64,000 nt of DNA from Acinetobacter proteolyticus (GCF_000367945.1 NZ_KB849179.1:1-64000), one strand, 5' to 3'. Counted from the first letter of the stretch, positions 45,609 through 56,276 are shown. A program made the numbers and translations. The notes: generated by a model not told the origin, from the letters alone.

Positions 45609-46223
45609 CTATTTTGATTGAGGACTAAAATATGAAATTGCTCTTTGGGCAAAAAAGTCTATATCCTGATCAGATATAGGATCTCCTGTAATAATGGCTC
45701 GATAAAATAATGGTGCGGCAGCAAGCTCAAAAAAATCACGAACTTGCGTTGCTTCTGCTAATTCTTTTCGTTGAATAGCACGGTCAATTAGCGGCTTTGC
45801 TAATAAAAAACGTTCTTCCCAAAAACGCTTTCTCGCTTTTTGCACATGTTCGTCAGGATGGCTTAAGGTTGCTTTTAGAATATTGGTCGTAAAAGGAGTA
45901 TGTAGCGTTATTACAATCATTTTTAAAAATAATGAAAGATCTGTAAGGGCATTGCCTGTATTAGGTAGTACGACATTCGCTTTGATTTGTGTTGATACAA
46001 CATCTAGGATGAGTTCAATTTTAGTCGGCCAACGACGATAAATCGTCGTTTTATTTACCTGAGCTAATTTTGCAATTTCTGGTATTTCAATATTTTCATA
46101 ATCAGTGGTCATCAATAATTCATAGGTGGCTTGGTGTATTGCTGTCACCATCCTTTCAGCACGGCCACCAGGACGTTTTTGTTTTTTTGCTTTTAATTCT
46201 ATGTTCGTCATTTCACCTTCCAT
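45609..46223 (-). CDS. TetR/AcrR-family repressor
   Basis: The 204-residue protein (alternative start 46211, MTNIEL) has an N-terminal helix-turn-helix at ~30-75 (IEIPEIAKLAQVNKTTIYRR followed by WPTK), typical of TetR. The C-terminal all-helical ligand domain (~90-200) has the PLFYRAIITGDPIS motif of the TetR_C_11/16 type. Its divergent neighbour is an uncharacterised gene, and a 52-bp palindrome lies between them, a likely operator for both. Confidence 0.92.
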   Translation of the reverse strand: MEGEMTNIELKAKKQKRPGGRAERMVTAIHQATYELLMTTDYENIEIPEIAKLAQVNKTTIYRRWPTKIELILDVVSTQIKANVVLPNTGNALTDLSLFLKMIVITLHTPFTTNILKATLSHPDEHVQKARKRFWEERFLLAKPLIDRAIQRKELAEATQVRDFFELAAAPLFYRAIITGDPISDQDIDFFAQRAISYFSPQSK

Positions 46224-46241
46224 CTAAAACTCCATATAGAT

Positions 46242-46293
46242 CTTTATATAATCCACTAAAGCAACTATAGTTGCTTTAGTGGATTATATAAAG
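46242..46293. promoter_or_regulatory. 52-bp perfect palindrome, putative TetR operator
   Basis: Every base from 46242 to 46267 pairs with its mirror at 46268-46293, centred on ACTATAGT. The core contains CACTAAAGCAAC and its complement. The arms also carry TATAAT-like elements in both directions. It lies between the divergent TetR gene and the 46306 gene. It also covers the start of a longer frame at 46279, which supports initiation at 46306. Confidence 0.88.
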
Positions 46294-46305
46294 GATAGTT
46301 CTACA

Positions 46306-47037
46306 ATGCATTCTAACATTCATATTTTTATAAACGATCAGCGCATAACAAATACCGCTATTCTTCAATGGGAAAAACGACGTGCTCAAGTTGTATTGAA
46401 AAAACTAGGTTTAATATCTAAAAGTGAGGATCTACTTGTGCTAAGGCAGCTTTTACTTAACAGGAAGGCTGAATTGGGACAAAATAAGATTAAAGCAATA
46501 TTGAAAAATGAATTAAGAATTTCAGATTTTTTTGCCAAATTGATTGCACGTTTATCATTGGGTTATCGTCGATTGAGCATTACCGAAATATTTGTAGAAA
46601 ATGTAAAGGCAGAACAGTTTGTTGAATGGTTTGAAAAGTGCACTAAAGAAAATAACGAAGAGGCGATGCTTGCTGGTACACCCGATCATTACGTTATTTC
46701 AACACATAATGGTACTCAGGAAGTCATTGAAACCAATGGTGGTTCACCATTGGTTGCTCACTTTTATATAGATTACAATGAATTATCAAGTCTACGCTCG
46801 GATATTGATCCAAGCTTTCCTCTACAAATAGCGGGAGTTGCACGTTCAAAAGATGGTTTTGCTATTGGTGGTGTTCGACATCAATTTCGTAATGAGGAGA
46901 ATGGTTTTCGAGCAAAATTAACTGTTGAGTATCCTTTATTGATTTTACCTACGGTTATTTCAGGGCATCAATGGCATTTAGCAAGTGAGTTTTCAAACTG
47001 GATCAGTGCTGCATTTGGCAGATCATTTAATGAGTAA
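46306..47037 (+). CDS. Unrecognised protein divergent from TetR
   Basis: The start is ATG at 46306 (MHSNIHIFINDQRITN), with AAGGA upstream. The 243-residue protein has no signal peptide or clear membrane segment. It contains a helical region at ~25-110 and a predicted beta-rich part from ~125 (GTPDHYVISTHNGTQEVIETNG, HFYIDYNELSS). The pattern does not match a family I can name. Its position suggests it is the target of the adjacent repressor. Confidence 0.7.
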   Translation: MHSNIHIFINDQRITNTAILQWEKRRAQVVLKKLGLISKSEDLLVLRQLLLNRKAELGQNKIKAILKNELRISDFFAKLIARLSLGYRRLSITEIFVENVKAEQFVEWFEKCTKENNEEAMLAGTPDHYVISTHNGTQEVIETNGGSPLVAHFYIDYNELSSLRSDIDPSFPLQIAGVARSKDGFAIGGVRHQFRNEENGFRAKLTVEYPLLILPTVISGHQWHLASEFSNWISAAFGRSFNE

Positions 47038-47076
47038 AGTGAGTCATTCTGTAATTGATATAACAAAGAGTATTAA

Positions 47077-47104
47077 GGTTCAAGGTAGAATTTTACCTTG
47101 AACC
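47077..47104 (-). terminator. Stem-loop after trpC
   Basis: GGTTCAAGGTA, loop GAATTT, and TACCTTGAACC form an 11-bp stem between the convergent genes. No long T run follows, so it is a weak terminator candidate. Confidence 0.5.
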
Positions 47105-47112
47105 TGATTTGC

Positions 47113-47919
47113 TTAGATCTGCTCAGGTTGCCCAAACAATGCATGAAATGCTTGATCAGGGCGAGGTTGCTTCATAAAGCTTTCACCCACAAGGAAAGTA
47201 TGAATATCATTGGCTTGCATCATGTCTACATCAGCAGGTGTGGCAATTCCACTTTCTGTGACTAAAACACGAGAAGCAGGTAATAATTTCTTTAAACGCA
47301 ATGAGGTATTTAAATCCACATCAAAGGTTTTAAGATTACGGTTGTTCACACCCAAAATACATTGCTCAGAAAGTTTTAGCGCACGTTCTAATTCATATTC
47401 ATCATGCACCTCAACCAATACATCCAACTGCTGTTCAAATGCGGTCTTTGACATTTCTTCCAGCTGTTGATCGGATAAACATGCCACGATCAATAAAATA
47501 CAATCGGCATGTAAGGCACGTGCTTCCACCACATTATAAGGATCAATCAAGAAATCTTTACGCAAAGCAGGTAGGGCACAATGCTGACGTGCAATCGCAA
47601 TATTTTCGTCTGCACCTTGGAAGAAATCCACATCGGTCAATACCGATAAGCAAGCAGCGCCCGCCTGTTCATATTGTTGTGCAATTTCCGCAGGATTAAA
47701 GTCTGCACGAATCACACCTTTAGAAGGTGATGCTTTTTTAATTTCAGCAATTACAGCAGGGCGTTTGTGCTGTAAAGCATTGGCAAAACCACGCACAGGC
47801 GTTGCTGCATTTGCCCACTGCTCAACATCATGCAAGCTACGTTGTTTTAAACGTGCTGCAAGTTCCTCATGTTTGCGGTCAACAATTTTACCTAAAATGG
47901 TATTTTGAATATCGATCAT
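47113..47919 (-). CDS. trpC: Indole-3-glycerol phosphate synthase
   Basis: The 268-residue protein has AVIAEIKKASPSKGVIR (catalytic Lys/Glu), ALRKDFLIDPYNVVEARA, LGVNNRNLKTFDVDL and SRVLVTESGI. It forms the indole ring in tryptophan synthesis. It is monofunctional, without the TrpF fusion found in E. coli. It lies 9 nt downstream of trpD. Confidence 0.97.
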   Translation of the reverse strand: MIDIQNTILGKIVDRKHEELAARLKQRSLHDVEQWANAATPVRGFANALQHKRPAVIAEIKKASPSKGVIRADFNPAEIAQQYEQAGAACLSVLTDVDFFQGADENIAIARQHCALPALRKDFLIDPYNVVEARALHADCILLIVACLSDQQLEEMSKTAFEQQLDVLVEVHDEYELERALKLSEQCILGVNNRNLKTFDVDLNTSLRLKKLLPASRVLVTESGIATPADVDMMQANDIHTFLVGESFMKQPRPDQAFHALFGQPEQI

Positions 47920-47928
47920 GAGAAGTCC

Positions 47929-48984
47929 TTAGTCTGCCTGATATTGTTTCAATGTCTTGGTAAATTCAGCCAAGATACTCATTTTTTCTAAGGCTTGTCC
48001 GCCGTAAAGAATATCTTGAGCCAGCTCAACGGCTTGTTTATAGGTTTTGGTAATACCTGCGACGTAAATGCCTGCACCTGCATTCAGTGCAATCATATTT
48101 GCTGCTTTTTCGCCTACGTCTGATTTATCACGACTCAAAGCATCTTTGATTAGCTTTAGGCTCTCTTCAGAACTATTGACGACTAAACCGGTCAGGGTTT
48201 GAGAGGCGATACCAACGTCTTCAGGGTTCAGCGTCCATTCGGTAACTTCGCCATCTTTAAGCTCAGCGACTGCAGTTGGTGCAGCTAGGCTAATTTCATC
48301 TAGGCCATCTTTAGAATGCACCACCAGTACATGCTCAGCACCAAGCTGTTTTAATACTTCAGCAATGGGACGGCACAATTCATCTGAGAATACGCCAATC
48401 ACAAAACGATTTACGCCAGCTGGGTTGGTGAGTGGGCCAAGTAAGTTAAAAATACTACGGATTCCCAATTCACGACGTGGCGCCACCGCATATTTCATGG
48501 CTTTATGATGATTTGGCGCAAATAGGAAACCCACGCCCATTTCACGGATACAACGTTCTGTTTGTTGCATGTCTAAATCAAGTTGAATGCCAATCTGTTC
48601 AAGCACGTCAGAAGACCCCGATTTGCTTGATACACCGCGGTTACCATGTTTCGCAATGGTTGCTCCCGCAGCGGCGATCACAAAACTTGAAGCGGTTGAA
48701 ACATTAAATAAGTTTTGACCATCACCACCAGTCCCCACGATATCCACCAGATGAGGAATATCACTGACATCAATTTTAATCGCAAACTCACGCATGATAC
48801 GTGCAGCAGCTGTAATTTCATCAATACTCTCACCCTTCATGCGCAAGCCCATCATTAGCGCACCGATTTGAGCATCAGTGGCTTCACCTTGCATGATACT
48901 GCGCATCACATCTTCCATTTGTGGCTGGGTCAGATGGATGTTCTTGGTAATGTTATTGAGTGCCTGTTGGATATTCATAGTCAT
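47929..48984 (-). CDS. trpD: Anthranilate phosphoribosyltransferase
   Basis: The 351-residue protein (alternative start 48978) has the signatures [38 protein letters not shown], and [20 protein letters not shown]. It transfers the phosphoribosyl group to anthranilate. The N-terminal TrpG domain found in E. coli TrpGD is absent; trpG is separate, about 7.6 kb upstream on the same strand. Confidence 0.97.
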   Translation of the reverse strand: MTMNIQQALNNITKNIHLTQPQMEDVMRSIMQGEATDAQIGALMMGLRMKGESIDEITAAARIMREFAIKIDVSDIPHLVDIVGTGGDGQNLFNVSTASSFVIAAAGATIAKHGNRGVSSKSGSSDVLEQIGIQLDLDMQQTERCIREMGVGFLFAPNHHKAMKYAVAPRRELGIRSIFNLLGPLTNPAGVNRFVIGVFSDELCRPIAEVLKQLGAEHVLVVHSKDGLDEISLAAPTAVAELKDGEVTEWTLNPEDVGIASQTLTGLVVNSSEESLKLIKDALSRDKSDVGEKAANMIALNAGAGIYVAGITKTYKQAVELAQDILYGGQALEKMSILAEFTKTLKQYQAD

Positions 48985-49345
48985 GAGTTACAGCATTTAA
49001 TGATTAAAAAATTTGATGAAAGTGGTTGATGATGAAGGATAGCTCGGCTTTTGTGGTATGTGTCCCACTCATTCAGCAGCTATGTTAACAGAAAATAATC
49101 GAAGATTTAGAGTGTTGCTAGAGAGTTTTTAAAATTTCACCTGTTTAAGTAGGTTGCTAAATTTTGGGGTAGGAGTGATTGAATGAAAAAGGTTTTATTT
49201 TATGAGGGGTTTATTTGATTTTTTATGATAAATAATCAACCATTTGGTATATCTTAATCCTACATATTCCTATAAAAAATGTGTATAAATCAACTAAATA
49301 AAACTAGATATATTAGGGCGGTCTTTATATCATTCATCAATAAAT
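48985..49345. other. Divergent intergenic region, trpD / TonB receptor
   Basis: About 360 bp with no supported ORF or RNA. It should contain promoters for both genes. An AT-rich GATAAATAATCAACCA stretch near 49227 only weakly resembles a Fur box and is not called. Confidence 0.4.
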
Positions 49346-52072
49346 ATGTATTTAAATTACTTGAAATATCTTGGGGTCGAGAAAAATAAGCATTGCTTTG
49401 TTTTTGTATTGGTTGCACTTCTTCATCCACTGCAAGCCTATGCGGAAACTCAAACTGAGACTCCGCAGCAAGATGCAATAAAGGATAAAGTGGTACGTGT
49501 TGCGGTGACTGGTTCACGCATTTCTAAAGCACAGAAAGATGGCCCAACTAGTGTGACCGTGATCACTGCAGCAGATATTGAAAAACAAGGCTATACAAAT
49601 GCTTTTGATGCCTTAAATAATCTGGCTCAAAATACAGGTTTTGTTCAAGGTGCTGATTTTGGGAATATCCGAACGCCTGCGGCAAATGCCATCAGTCTAC
49701 GGGGATTAGGACCGAACTATACATTGACCTTAATCAATGGTCATCGCGTTGCGGACTATCCTGTCGCATATGAGGGTAATGTCAACTTTGTCAATTTGGC
49801 CAATATTCCCACTGCGATTATTGATCGGATTGAGGTTTTAAATGGTGGTGCTTCTGCAATTTATGGTTCAGATGCCATTGCAGGTGTCGTGAATATCATT
49901 CTGAAAAAGAAAACTGATGGCACACAGGTAAATATCAAAGCTGGTACGACCAAGGAAGGCGGAGAAAATCTACGCTTACAACTCAGTGGCAGTAACAGTC
50001 TAGATCAGCTTAATCTTGTTTATGGCTTCGAGTTTAGTGCGCGAGAGCCTATTTTCGCAACAGATCGTCACTTCATGTCTACCAGTACAAAGAAAGGTGA
50101 AACACCGACAACGATTGTTGGGCGTCGGAATGCAGAGACAGGACAATATTTGCCAATAGGGGGCGACGGTTGTCAGCCATATGAACAGCTTTTTAAGGGC
50201 TCAGTTCATAATTTTGGCAAAAATGGCGATCGTTGTGCCAGTGATCGTGTACGTTCCACTTATTGGTCCGTACAAACTCAAAACCGTAGTCAAAATGGAT
50301 ATTTAGGGCTGGATTATGCGTTGAATGATAAAACACAGTTATTCGCTGATGTCCTCATTGGCGCGAATCAAATTCAGAATAATACCCGTTCACCAACATG
50401 GACTTCATTAGGAACGAATGGTTACTTTTTAAATCAAAATTCAGGTAATTATGAAGTTTGGAATCGTGCTTTTGCACCCGAGGAGTTTGGGGGGCTCAAT
50501 AAAGTTAACAAGAAATGGCAGGAGTTTTCATCTAATTTAAATTTTGGTATCCGAGGGGATATTGCTGACAGTAGCTGGAATTATGAAGCTGCATACAATG
50601 GTTCGATTTATACCAGCAATTTACGCAACCCAATCAATCAACTTGCTGGTATAGATGAATATTTCTTAGGGTCTCGTTTGGGGGTAGATCAAGATGGTGT
50701 TCCAATTTATGCGCCAGATTTAAAACGTTTAAATCAACCCTTAAACCCAAGTGAAATAGCAAAAGTCTTTGGTACGAGCGAGCAAAAAGACCGTTCTTGG
50801 GTTCAAAGTTTGAGTGTGAGTGCTAATGGAGATGTTTTTGAGCTACCTGCTGGGACGGCTAAATTGGCAGCAATTGCTGAAGTTGGCCGGCAGGGTTTTA
50901 AAAATAGACCAGATAAAGCCTTTGAGCAGGGTAAATTTAATACAATCAGTTATGGTGAGTACGGTGGTGTTCGTTCGCGGCAAGCATTGGGAACAGAGTT
51001 ATTCCTTCCTTTGGCAAAACCATTAAATTTAACTTTATCTGGACGTTATGATCGTTATGCACTGTCAGATAATAGTATTGATAAATTTACTTTTGGTTCA
51101 GGGTTGGAATTTCGCCCAGACCCAACTTTATTACTACGAAGTAATTACCAAACCAGCTTCCGTGCACCAGACATGAATTATTTATTCCTGAATAAACAAA
51201 AAGGATATTATTCAAGTACAACGGATTATTTACGTTGCGAGCAAACTGGACAGCCACTAAATAACTGTGAGTTTAGGCTGTACTCACCTGGTGCAGATTA
51301 TATCAAGGTTGGAAATAAAGATTTAAAACCAGAAAATGGCACATCTTATGGTTTTGGTTTTGTTTGGTCGCCTGTTAAAGCCTTTGATTTATCGGTGGAT
51401 TACTGGAATATCCAAATTGATGATCAAGTAACGAATTTGAGTGCCGACAAGTTACTTCGAACCGAGGCTGACTGTCGCGCTGGGCGTAGAAATATTAATG
51501 ATACGCAATGTATAGATGCGCTGGCTCGGATTGAGCGAAATCCTAGTGATGCAGTGGTTAATCCCAATGTGATTCGAAATATTAATATTGTTCCAATCAA
51601 TGCGGCTTCCGTAAGTTCTAGTGGGATCGATTTGACCAGTAAATGGCGCTGGAAGACTGATCATTGGGGGAACTTTCTCTGGAGTATCAATTTTAGCCGC
51701 ACACTGAAGAATAAATATCAGCAATCCAAAGAAGATCCAGTTGATGATTTACTTTGGGATAAAAGTAACCTCGATTGGCGTGATCGTTTCAATAGCAGTC
51801 TCAGCTGGAGCCGTGGTCCATTTGAGTCTACAGTATTGTTGAGCCGTTATGGAAAATTACCGAAAGCCGACGAGTCGGGTTGGTTGAACCCGATGTATGT
51901 CGTCAATTGGAGTGGCACTTACCAAATTTCACCTAAGGCATCAGCTTCGATTATTGTCAATAATTTATTTGATAAGGATAAATTGGATTACACCGGTGGA
52001 TGGGCCTATTATGCAACAGGTTATCCTCTTTACGGCCGTCAAGCTTGGTTAGAGTTTAACTATAAATTCTAA
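49346..52072 (+). CDS. TonB-dependent outer-membrane receptor
   Basis: The 908-residue protein has a signal (FVFVLVALLHPLQAYAE) and a plug at ~45-190 with VTGSRI, PTSVTVITAADIEKQGY, ISLRGLG, TLTLINGHRVA and NGGASAIYGSDAIAGVVNII. The barrel ends RQAWLEFNYKF with a terminal Phe. The GSRI-type plug and length fit receptors that import peptides or sugars rather than classic siderophores. No iron-uptake genes are near. The next gene, a secreted M1 aminopeptidase, probably shares its transcript, suggesting peptide utilisation. Confidence 0.92.
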   Translation: MYLNYLKYLGVEKNKHCFVFVLVALLHPLQAYAETQTETPQQDAIKDKVVRVAVTGSRISKAQKDGPTSVTVITAADIEKQGYTNAFDALNNLAQNTGFVQGADFGNIRTPAANAISLRGLGPNYTLTLINGHRVADYPVAYEGNVNFVNLANIPTAIIDRIEVLNGGASAIYGSDAIAGVVNIILKKKTDGTQVNIKAGTTKEGGENLRLQLSGSNSLDQLNLVYGFEFSAREPIFATDRHFMSTSTKKGETPTTIVGRRNAETGQYLPIGGDGCQPYEQLFKGSVHNFGKNGDRCASDRVRSTYWSVQTQNRSQNGYLGLDYALNDKTQLFADVLIGANQIQNNTRSPTWTSLGTNGYFLNQNSGNYEVWNRAFAPEEFGGLNKVNKKWQEFSSNLNFGIRGDIADSSWNYEAAYNGSIYTSNLRNPINQLAGIDEYFLGSRLGVDQDGVPIYAPDLKRLNQPLNPSEIAKVFGTSEQKDRSWVQSLSVSANGDVFELPAGTAKLAAIAEVGRQGFKNRPDKAFEQGKFNTISYGEYGGVRSRQALGTELFLPLAKPLNLTLSGRYDRYALSDNSIDKFTFGSGLEFRPDPTLLLRSNYQTSFRAPDMNYLFLNKQKGYYSSTTDYLRCEQTGQPLNNCEFRLYSPGADYIKVGNKDLKPENGTSYGFGFVWSPVKAFDLSVDYWNIQIDDQVTNLSADKLLRTEADCRAGRRNINDTQCIDALARIERNPSDAVVNPNVIRNINIVPINAASVSSSGIDLTSKWRWKTDHWGNFLWSINFSRTLKNKYQQSKEDPVDDLLWDKSNLDWRDRFNSSLSWSRGPFESTVLLSRYGKLPKADESGWLNPMYVVNWSGTYQISPKASASIIVNNLFDKDKLDYTGGWAYYATGYPLYGRQAWLEFNYKF

Positions 52073-52152
52073 CAATGATGTATGGATGCAGCGAAGTGAT
52101 ACACCATTTGCTGCGTCTTTTTATTTTAAAAACTACAGAGGACAGATCTCCT

Positions 52153-54852
52153 ATGTTGGTCAAACCTTCATTAAAAAAAACATTACTACTTACAACATTA
52201 CTTTCTTTATCTGCAACACAAATTTTTGCATCCAATAGCAATGAACAGATTCCGATTGGTAAATTACCAGAATGGGTTGTCCCTGAATCGTATGATTTAG
52301 ACTTTAAAATTGATCCTGCACAAAAAAGTTATACGGGTAAAACCACCATTCATTTAAAACTGACTCAAGCCACCGATCATGTTTGGATTCATGGTAAATC
52401 TTTATCGGTAAAAGACGTTAACATCCTATCTGCAGCTGGACAGAAAACCACCGCCAAATATGAGCAAGCTTCAGAAGTCGATGGTGTCAGTCTGATTAAA
52501 TTTGCCCAGACGCTACCTGCAGGGCAATACCGCTTGGTACTGGATTTCAATGCAGACTATGATCAGCAACTGGATGGTATTTATAAAATTGAATTTGAGG
52601 GTAAGCCTTATGTCATGACTCAAATGGAAGCGATCAGTGCACGTCAATCTTTTCCTTCATTTGATGAACCACGTTTTAAAACACCCTTTAATATTCGCTT
52701 AACCATACCAAGCAAATATTCAGGTTTTTCCAATACCAATCAAGTCGCTGAACAGGCCGAAAAATCGGGGTGGAAAACGTTAAGCTTTGCACCGACCAAA
52801 CCGCTACCAACTTATCTACTGGCATTGGCGGTTGGTCCTTGGCAAGTACAACAAGGGCCAGATATTGGGGCGACGGAGTGGCGTAAACAGGCGATCAAAT
52901 TACGAGGTCTAGCACCCGATGCTAAGGCTGAAAAAATGCAGCATGCCTTGTCTGAAACCCCAACCATTTTAAAAACATTAGAAGATTATTTTGCATTCGG
53001 ATATCCATTCGACAAACTAGATTTACTTGCTGCACCTGACTTTGCCGCGGGTGCGATGGAAAATCCGGGGCTGATCACATTCAGAGATTATTTAATGTTG
53101 TTGGATAAAGACTCCCCCGTGTCTTTTGTACAGAGTTCATTTAATGTCAATGCACACGAGTTGGCGCATCAATGGTTTGGGGATGTGGTGACCATGCCGT
53201 GGTGGGATGACCTGTGGTTGAATGAATCCTTTGCTACGTGGATGCAAAGTAAGATTACTCAACAATTACATCCTGAATTTAACGCAGATCTTGAACGTGT
53301 GGTCGATACCGCAGGCGCGATGAAAAGTGATAGCTTGGTCAGTGTACGCCGTATCCGTCAGCCAATTTTAAGTAATGCCGATATTCAAACGGCTTTTGAT
53401 GGGATTACCTATCAAAAAGGTGCAGCCGTTTTAAATATGTTTGAGAGCTATCTAGGTGAAGAAAAATTCAAACAAGGCGTGCGTAATTACATTCACAAGC
53501 ATCAATATGGTAGTGCTACCGCTAATGATTTAATTAGCTCCCTCGCAGAACAGTCTGGTCAAGCTGAGCGTTTTAGCAAAGCGGTAAAAAGTTTTATTGA
53601 TCAACCAGGTGTACCATTGCTGAATACCTCATTGCAGCAACAAGGCAATAAAGTCTTTTTAAATGTGAAACAAACGCGTTATTTACCTGTTGGCTCTAAA
53701 GGAGATGCCAACAGTCTTTGGGGGGTACCATTATGTGTACGTTACGAAGTTTCAAATGCGGCGAGTAAAGTTCAGTGTGAGTTGGTTGACCAAGCCGAAG
53801 CCAAAATTGAACTCAAAGGCGCAAGTATTAACAGTTGGTATATTCCAAATGCGGATGCAGCAGGCTATTACCAATTTAGTTTGCCTGAACCAGAACTTGC
53901 TCGTCTGACCGCCGCTACGGAAAAACTTTCTAATACTGAACAACTGGCCTATGCCTATGCTGTTTCAGCTGCATTTAACCATGGTGATATTAACCTGTTG
54001 GCGGTGGCGGATGTTGCGAAGAAGTTTGCGAACTCGAATAGCCGTCAAATCAGTACTGCATTATTCCCGCAATTGAGTACAATCCAGCGCCATGTGTTGA
54101 AGACAGAAGCAGAACGTGAACATTTCAGAAAAGCACTCACGAATTTATATCTGCCAAAGTTGAACCAATTGGGCTATACCAATAAATCAGGTGAGTCTGC
54201 CGAAGACAGTTTATGGCGGAGTGAGTTGGCGCAGTTCCTTGCACTGGATATTCAGGTACCAGAAGTACGTCAACAGCTGTTAAAGCAATCCAACGTTTTA
54301 TTTGAACAGACGCAACTGAACTTTGCCCAGCTCACACCAGAGTTATTGCCAACGATTTTGGCAGTACGTGTCCAAGAAAAAGGACAGCCTACATTTGACC
54401 GTTTAGTAGGGGAGTTACAACGCATCACGCAACCGACTCAACGTTTGGCGATTCTCACTGCTTTAGGTTCAGCAAATCAGGTGGAAACACGTCAGCAGGC
54501 ACGCCAGTTAGTTTTGGATCTACGTGTGAAAGTCGGTGAAGTACGTACCGTGATTAATTCAATCAATAGCTATAGCGGCGAACAAGGCGGACTTTGGTCA
54601 TGGTTTAAGGCCAATCACGATGCTGTGTTTGATCGTTTAGGCAAGTCTTCTGCAGGACGGTTCCCCGCATTGTTTAGTGGCGCTGCATGTACGCAACAGG
54701 AAGCAACACAACTCAACACTTTCTTTGCGCCACGCACCAAAGAGCTGGTTGGGGTTGAGCGCGGTTTGAATCAGACCAAAGAGCGGATTCAACTCTGTGA
54801 ATCCTTGGTTGCGAAGCAAGATGGTTCGCTTGTGCAACAACTGAAATTATAA
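52153..54852 (+). CDS. Secreted M1-family metallopeptidase (aminopeptidase N-like)
   Basis: The start is set at 52153 (MLVKPSLKKTLLLTTLLSLS), giving a signal peptide ending IFA-S. The zinc site is HELAHQWFGD near residue 335 with ELWLNESFA-type third ligand (DLWLNESFATWM). The exopeptidase motif is GAMENPG near residue 300. An ERAP1-like C-terminal domain fills ~560-899. It should cut N-terminal residues from peptides in the periplasm or outside. It follows the TonB receptor with an 80-nt gap and no terminator. Confidence 0.93.
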   Translation: MLVKPSLKKTLLLTTLLSLSATQIFASNSNEQIPIGKLPEWVVPESYDLDFKIDPAQKSYTGKTTIHLKLTQATDHVWIHGKSLSVKDVNILSAAGQKTTAKYEQASEVDGVSLIKFAQTLPAGQYRLVLDFNADYDQQLDGIYKIEFEGKPYVMTQMEAISARQSFPSFDEPRFKTPFNIRLTIPSKYSGFSNTNQVAEQAEKSGWKTLSFAPTKPLPTYLLALAVGPWQVQQGPDIGATEWRKQAIKLRGLAPDAKAEKMQHALSETPTILKTLEDYFAFGYPFDKLDLLAAPDFAAGAMENPGLITFRDYLMLLDKDSPVSFVQSSFNVNAHELAHQWFGDVVTMPWWDDLWLNESFATWMQSKITQQLHPEFNADLERVVDTAGAMKSDSLVSVRRIRQPILSNADIQTAFDGITYQKGAAVLNMFESYLGEEKFKQGVRNYIHKHQYGSATANDLISSLAEQSGQAERFSKAVKSFIDQPGVPLLNTSLQQQGNKVFLNVKQTRYLPVGSKGDANSLWGVPLCVRYEVSNAASKVQCELVDQAEAKIELKGASINSWYIPNADAAGYYQFSLPEPELARLTAATEKLSNTEQLAYAYAVSAAFNHGDINLLAVADVAKKFANSNSRQISTALFPQLSTIQRHVLKTEAEREHFRKALTNLYLPKLNQLGYTNKSGESAEDSLWRSELAQFLALDIQVPEVRQQLLKQSNVLFEQTQLNFAQLTPELLPTILAVRVQEKGQPTFDRLVGELQRITQPTQRLAILTALGSANQVETRQQARQLVLDLRVKVGEVRTVINSINSYSGEQGGLWSWFKANHDAVFDRLGKSSAGRFPALFSGAACTQQEATQLNTFFAPRTKELVGVERGLNQTKERIQLCESLVAKQDGSLVQQLKL

Positions 54853-54865
54853 TTTATTCAGTTAT

Positions 54866-54897
54866 AAAAAAGCCAACGATCATGCGTTGGCTTTTTT
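54866..54897. terminator. Bidirectional terminator
   Basis: AAAAAAGCCAACG, loop, and CGTTGGCTTTTTTA between the convergent aminopeptidase and symporter genes. Confidence 0.85.
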
Positions 54898-54911
54898 ATT
54901 TTCAGGATGAT

Positions 54912-56276
54912 TTAAGCATCATCCGCAGCGTCAGGATTTCTGACACCCAATAACTGACTGGTTGCTGTACCTGCCGTCATTGAACCGTTGACGTTTAAAG
55001 CCGTACGACCCATATCAATGAGTGGCTCAATTGAAATCAATAGCGCAACTAACGTAATCGGTAAGCCCATGGCTGGCAGTACGATTAAAGCTGCGAAGGT
55101 TGCACCGCCACCAACGCCAGCAACACCAATCGAACTGAGAGTCACCACCACCACCAACTGAGCAATCCACAATGGATCAAGCGGGTTGATACCCACAGTT
55201 GGCGCAACCATCACCGCCAGCATCGCAGGGTATAAACCGGCACAACCATTTTGACCAATGGTTGCACCAAATGAAGCAGAGAAGCTGGCAATCCCTTCAG
55301 GCACACCCAATTGTTTGGTTTGTGCTTCGATATTGAGCGGAATACTGGCTGCACTTGAACGACTGGTAAAAGCAAAAGTTAAAACAGGGAAAACTTTCTT
55401 GAAAAAGTCTATTGGATTGACACGTACAAATAGTAAAATCAGCGCATGTACCAGAAACATGATTGCCAATCCCAGATACGATGCGACCAGAAATTCACCT
55501 AATTTAACGATGTCGGCAACATTTGCCGTTGCCACCATTTTGGTCATGAGCGCCAACACACCATAAGGCGTAAATTGCATCACTAAACGAACAAGGCTAA
55601 TCACCAAGGCTTGCAGTGCTTCAATCCCATGTCTGATTCTTTCACCATTGACGGTGTCTTTATCCATCAGTTTAAGTGCAGCCACACCTAAAAATGCAGA
55701 GAAAATCACAACACTGATAATTGCAGTAGGGCGAACGCCGGTTAAGTCAGCAAATGGGTTTTGAGGGAATAGTGAAAGCAAGAGTTTAGGAACATCTAAA
55801 TCTGTCACTTGCCCAATGTATTGACTTTGAATGGCGGCTAGACGTGCTGCTTCTTTGGTACCTTGTACCAGTCCCTCCGCCGTTAAACCAAATAAATTGG
55901 TGATACCTGCGCCCACCAGTGCGGCAATTGCCGTGGTCGCTAACAAGATACCAATCACAAGTACACTGATTTTTCCAAGAGAAGTGGTTTGGTGTAGCTT
56001 TACCACTGCACTTAAAATCGATATAAAAATCAGTGGCATGATCACCATTTGTAATAGTTGTACATAACCATTACCCACAAGGTTGAACCATGCAACCGAG
56101 TGTTCAAGCACAGGGTTATCGCCGTAGATCGCTTTAAGGGCTAAACCAAAGAAGATACCAACCACCATACCGATCAGAACTTTTTTGGAGAGACTCCAGT
56201 CTTTTCGATAAGTAAAAAACAATCCTGCCATGAGCAGGACAAAAACAATAATATTCAATAAAACCAAGGTATTCAC
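54912..56276 (-). CDS. tcyP: Dicarboxylate/amino acid:cation symporter, TcyP-like (L-cystine)
   Basis: The 454-residue DAACS-family protein has about eight membrane segments. Serine-rich re-entrant loop residues [15 protein letters not shown] and the following [31 protein letters not shown] match the L-cystine transporters TcyP/YdjN, as does [19 protein letters not shown]. GltP-type glutamate carriers differ at these positions. The cystine substrate is by family and inferred. Confidence 0.85.
   Translation of the reverse strand: MNTLVLLNIIVFVLLMAGLFFTYRKDWSLSKKVLIGMVVGIFFGLALKAIYGDNPVLEHSVAWFNLVGNGYVQLLQMVIMPLIFISILSAVVKLHQTTSLGKISVLVIGILLATTAIAALVGAGITNLFGLTAEGLVQGTKEAARLAAIQSQYIGQVTDLDVPKLLLSLFPQNPFADLTGVRPTAIISVVIFSAFLGVAALKLMDKDTVNGERIRHGIEALQALVISLVRLVMQFTPYGVLALMTKMVATANVADIVKLGEFLVASYLGLAIMFLVHALILLFVRVNPIDFFKKVFPVLTFAFTSRSSAASIPLNIEAQTKQLGVPEGIASFSASFGATIGQNGCAGLYPAMLAVMVAPTVGINPLDPLWIAQLVVVVTLSSIGVAGVGGGATFAALIVLPAMGLPITLVALLISIEPLIDMGRTALNVNGSMTAGTATSQLLGVRNPDAADDA

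Noticed and set aside
49227..49245. Fur box upstream of the TonB receptor
   Set aside because: Only a loose match to GATAAT-type repeats in an AT-rich stretch; no symmetry beyond chance.
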